A stretch of 29,803 nucleotides of DNA from contig JANSLP010000375.1 in NCBI GenBank assembly GCA_029298735.1, forward strand, positions 1 to 29,803, given 5' to 3'. Of the stretch, positions 27,880 to 29,803 are shown one piece after another; the stretch's first letter is position 1; every line of letters starts with the position of its first letter. Under the pieces are notes generated by a model that was not told the origin of the DNA, made no database searches, and was given only the letters and a program-made list of their open reading frames with translations. Position numbers and translations under genes: made by a program. This stretch comes from Ophiostoma sp. CBS 140.51 (taxonomy: Eukaryota; Ascomycota; Sordariomycetes; Ophiostomatales; Ophiostomataceae).

Positions 27880-29803
27880 GCTGGTCTGTTGCTACCTAAC
27901 AGGAAGCTCGATGGCTCGTGTGGGATGTCGTGATATGGAGTTGGTTCTCGTGTGCGGTTCGTCTGATGGTTCGTGTCAAGCGTATAAAATTGACGAAGAA
28001 AGGTTGGAGGTAGGGGTCGTGTAAAAAAATGTGTCGTTCGGAATCAGTGGGATGCGATGTTGCTGCCGGCAGACATGGCCTTTTTCCGCTCGGCGTGGCT
28101 GGGCAGCTTTATTTCGACCCTTTATTTCGTTGCCCCACGGTTCCACGTCGTGTTTACCACCGGCTACCCTTGTCCTAGTTCGAATCTTCGGGAATCCAAG
28201 AGGGAGGGGCCCGTCGGTAGGCGCGCGAAGGAGCTTTCAAAGGTGAGAAGAAAGCGAGAGTGCGGGAGAGGGGGCTGGCTAACGGCTGCAGGCGGGAGAC
28301 GTGCAGGAGTAGCAGGAATGGGAGAGGGGAGGCAAAGCGATGCCAACGCGCCGCTTGAGGGCGGTCAGTATCAAGTAGCAAATAATGGACAACAAGTGTC
28401 GTGGTCCAGTTGTTGGCGTAAAAGCAGTGGTCGTGCGGTAGTCAAAAAGGTCGAAAAAGAGATTGGCAAGCCTGCATGCAGTAGGCCGGCGGAGCAGGTT
28501 GCATATGCAGGCGGTCAAGAGGGGATGGCTTCAGATGGGAGGCTGGTGGCAGGGGAGGGAAGAATTGGTCGGTGGAAGAATAAAAGAAGGGGAAAAGAAG
28601 GAAATGAAGATGACAAATTTTTGAAATTTCGAGATAGCAAGGGAAAAGGAATATGCACCGAATAGGAAGCGGGAATTGGCTCCAATCGGTATTTGGGTTG
28701 CGCCTGCCGTCGTTTTGTATGAGTTGTCGTTGGAGGAAGGAAACGGCGGCGAGAGGGCAAAAGGAAAGGAAAGAGCGAAAGAGAGGTCGGCACCCCGGTT
28801 AATTTGGCATTTGCCTGGATCATTCTGGCTGCAGCACAGTCCCCCAACGAATCAAAGAGGACCCGCGTCCCAGCAAAAATGCAGCAAAACGGGCAAGGCT
28901 CCAGCGAAACGGAGACTGGGAGTGGAAAAACGCCCGCACGACACTGTTTCGGACGCTGCAGGCGGTCCCTCACTGTCTACTCCGTGATACACGACACACG
29001 ATGCAAGCTGGAGAAAGTCAGGCCAAGTTGAAACCAGACACCAAAATTGTCGTCCGATATAGGAGAAGAAGGTGCAATGGGTAGATGCAATGAAAAAAGA
29101 AGAAGTAAAGAACAAAGTCTGAGCATACAAAATAGGAGACGACGATAGAGAAGGGTGCGCAAAAGGCAACTACGATGGGCCCCATCCAGGGAAGTGAAGA
29201 AAGAACGATCGACGATGGGCGGTGAGGGACCGAGGGATGGCAGGAGCTCATTTCAGGATGACAACGGATGGCAACAAAGAGAAGGTGTTCAGTCACGCTA
29301 GCAGCGACCACGCGACGCGCCTCAGGCAAAGTCGTTCTTTCCTTTTTGATATCAACAAGCGCAGGAGCAATGCACAATAGTGCTAAAAGTTAAAAGTGAA
29401 GGGGGGCGAGAACGACTGGCATGCAGGAGCGATGCAGACTCGCGTTTTCCAACATGCAGCCGTTGGTTGATCCTGCAGCGTTGTCGTCGCACTAAACGCC
29501 GCTAACATGCATCGGCAGCCATATGGTGTGAAGGCGAGGGGAAGCCAGCCGTTGGATCTTTGCTGCGAGTGTGTGTTTATTGTTTATTGATTTCGAGGTC
29601 AGCATTTACAAAAATAATATCAAGGCCTTTCCCTGAGAAGGTACTTTTATTATGATTTTTGTGAGTGTGTATTTTTATGAAACAAATGAAAAATAGAGAA
29701 TAGTTTGAGGGTGGGGGGTGTGGAAGTTTTGGTTGTCGTAGTTAAGGGAGATAACGGGCGAAGAGGTGGTGGTGTCGAGTTGACGAGAGCGATGTCAGGT
29801 CTC
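27880..29803. other. Upstream region of INP1, no supported gene
   Basis: The first 190 bp past the INP1 start have no ATG on the minus strand, fitting a leader. From about 28200 to 29400 the plus strand is purine-rich, so the INP1 sense strand is pyrimidine-rich, as in fungal promoters. A 202-codon plus-strand frame (28057-28665) begins with ATG but is basic, low-complexity and unlike any family I know. The last 250 bases are AT-rich and could flank a gene outside the window. Confidence 0.5.

Noticed and set aside
28160..28200. TAGTTCGAATCTT, resembling a tRNA T-loop
   Set aside because: No matching A-box, acceptor stem or anticodon arm around it.
28057..28665. 202-codon plus-strand ORF starting with ATG
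   Set aside because: Basic, low-complexity, purine-rich, unlike any known family, and divergent into the INP1 promoter; openness is explained by the purine-rich strand.

Overview
The window looks like nuclear DNA of a filamentous ascomycete (Pezizomycotina, probably a Sordariomycete; I cannot name the genus). Short introns of 49-189 nt carry GTRNGN donors, CTAAC-type branch sites and YAG acceptors. Coding exons prefer G or C at third positions, promoters and leaders are pyrimidine-rich on the sense strand, and every gene I recognise is a conserved fungal housekeeping gene. I see no transposon, CRISPR array, tRNA, rRNA or secondary-metabolite cluster.

Layout, left to right: RPN9 proteasome lid subunit (-, 349-1500); a shared divergent promoter; the complex I NDUFA9/40-kDa subunit (+, 2207-3686, five exons with one of 14 nt); the EFM5-type eEF1A lysine methyltransferase (+, 4315-5330, four exons), convergent with the SAGA deubiquitinase UBP8 (-, 5904-7674, four exons); a 1.5-kb divergent promoter with a perfect 18-bp palindrome; a LACTB2-like metallo-beta-lactamase-fold protein (+, 9220-10191). 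Then come 8.2 kb (10192-18381) with no gene I can support, holding microsatellites, strongly strand-skewed tracts, two weak small ORFs and, at its right end, a TATA box and a long ATG-free leader. These lead into a YTP1-like membrane protein (+, 18382-20659, four exons). The right part is all on the minus strand: a 100-aa RSA3 ribosome-assembly protein (21708-22010), a HAD-type 'Swiss Army Knife RNA repair-like' protein with polyQ and RGG regions (22564-24657, two exons), and INP1, the peroxisome inheritance tether (25702-27879). The last 1.9 kb holds INP1's upstream region and no other supported gene.

The genes do not form a pathway. There is a loose theme of protein homeostasis and translation (RPN9, UBP8, EFM5, RSA3) and organelle biology (complex I, possible mitochondrial targeting of two proteins, the peroxisome tether). 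The observations most worth a second look are the YTP1 leader (493 nt without an ATG, seven AAGCT copies), the frame-critical 14-nt microexon, the multi-domain SAK protein with a presequence-like N-terminus, and the unexplained 8.2-kb gap.
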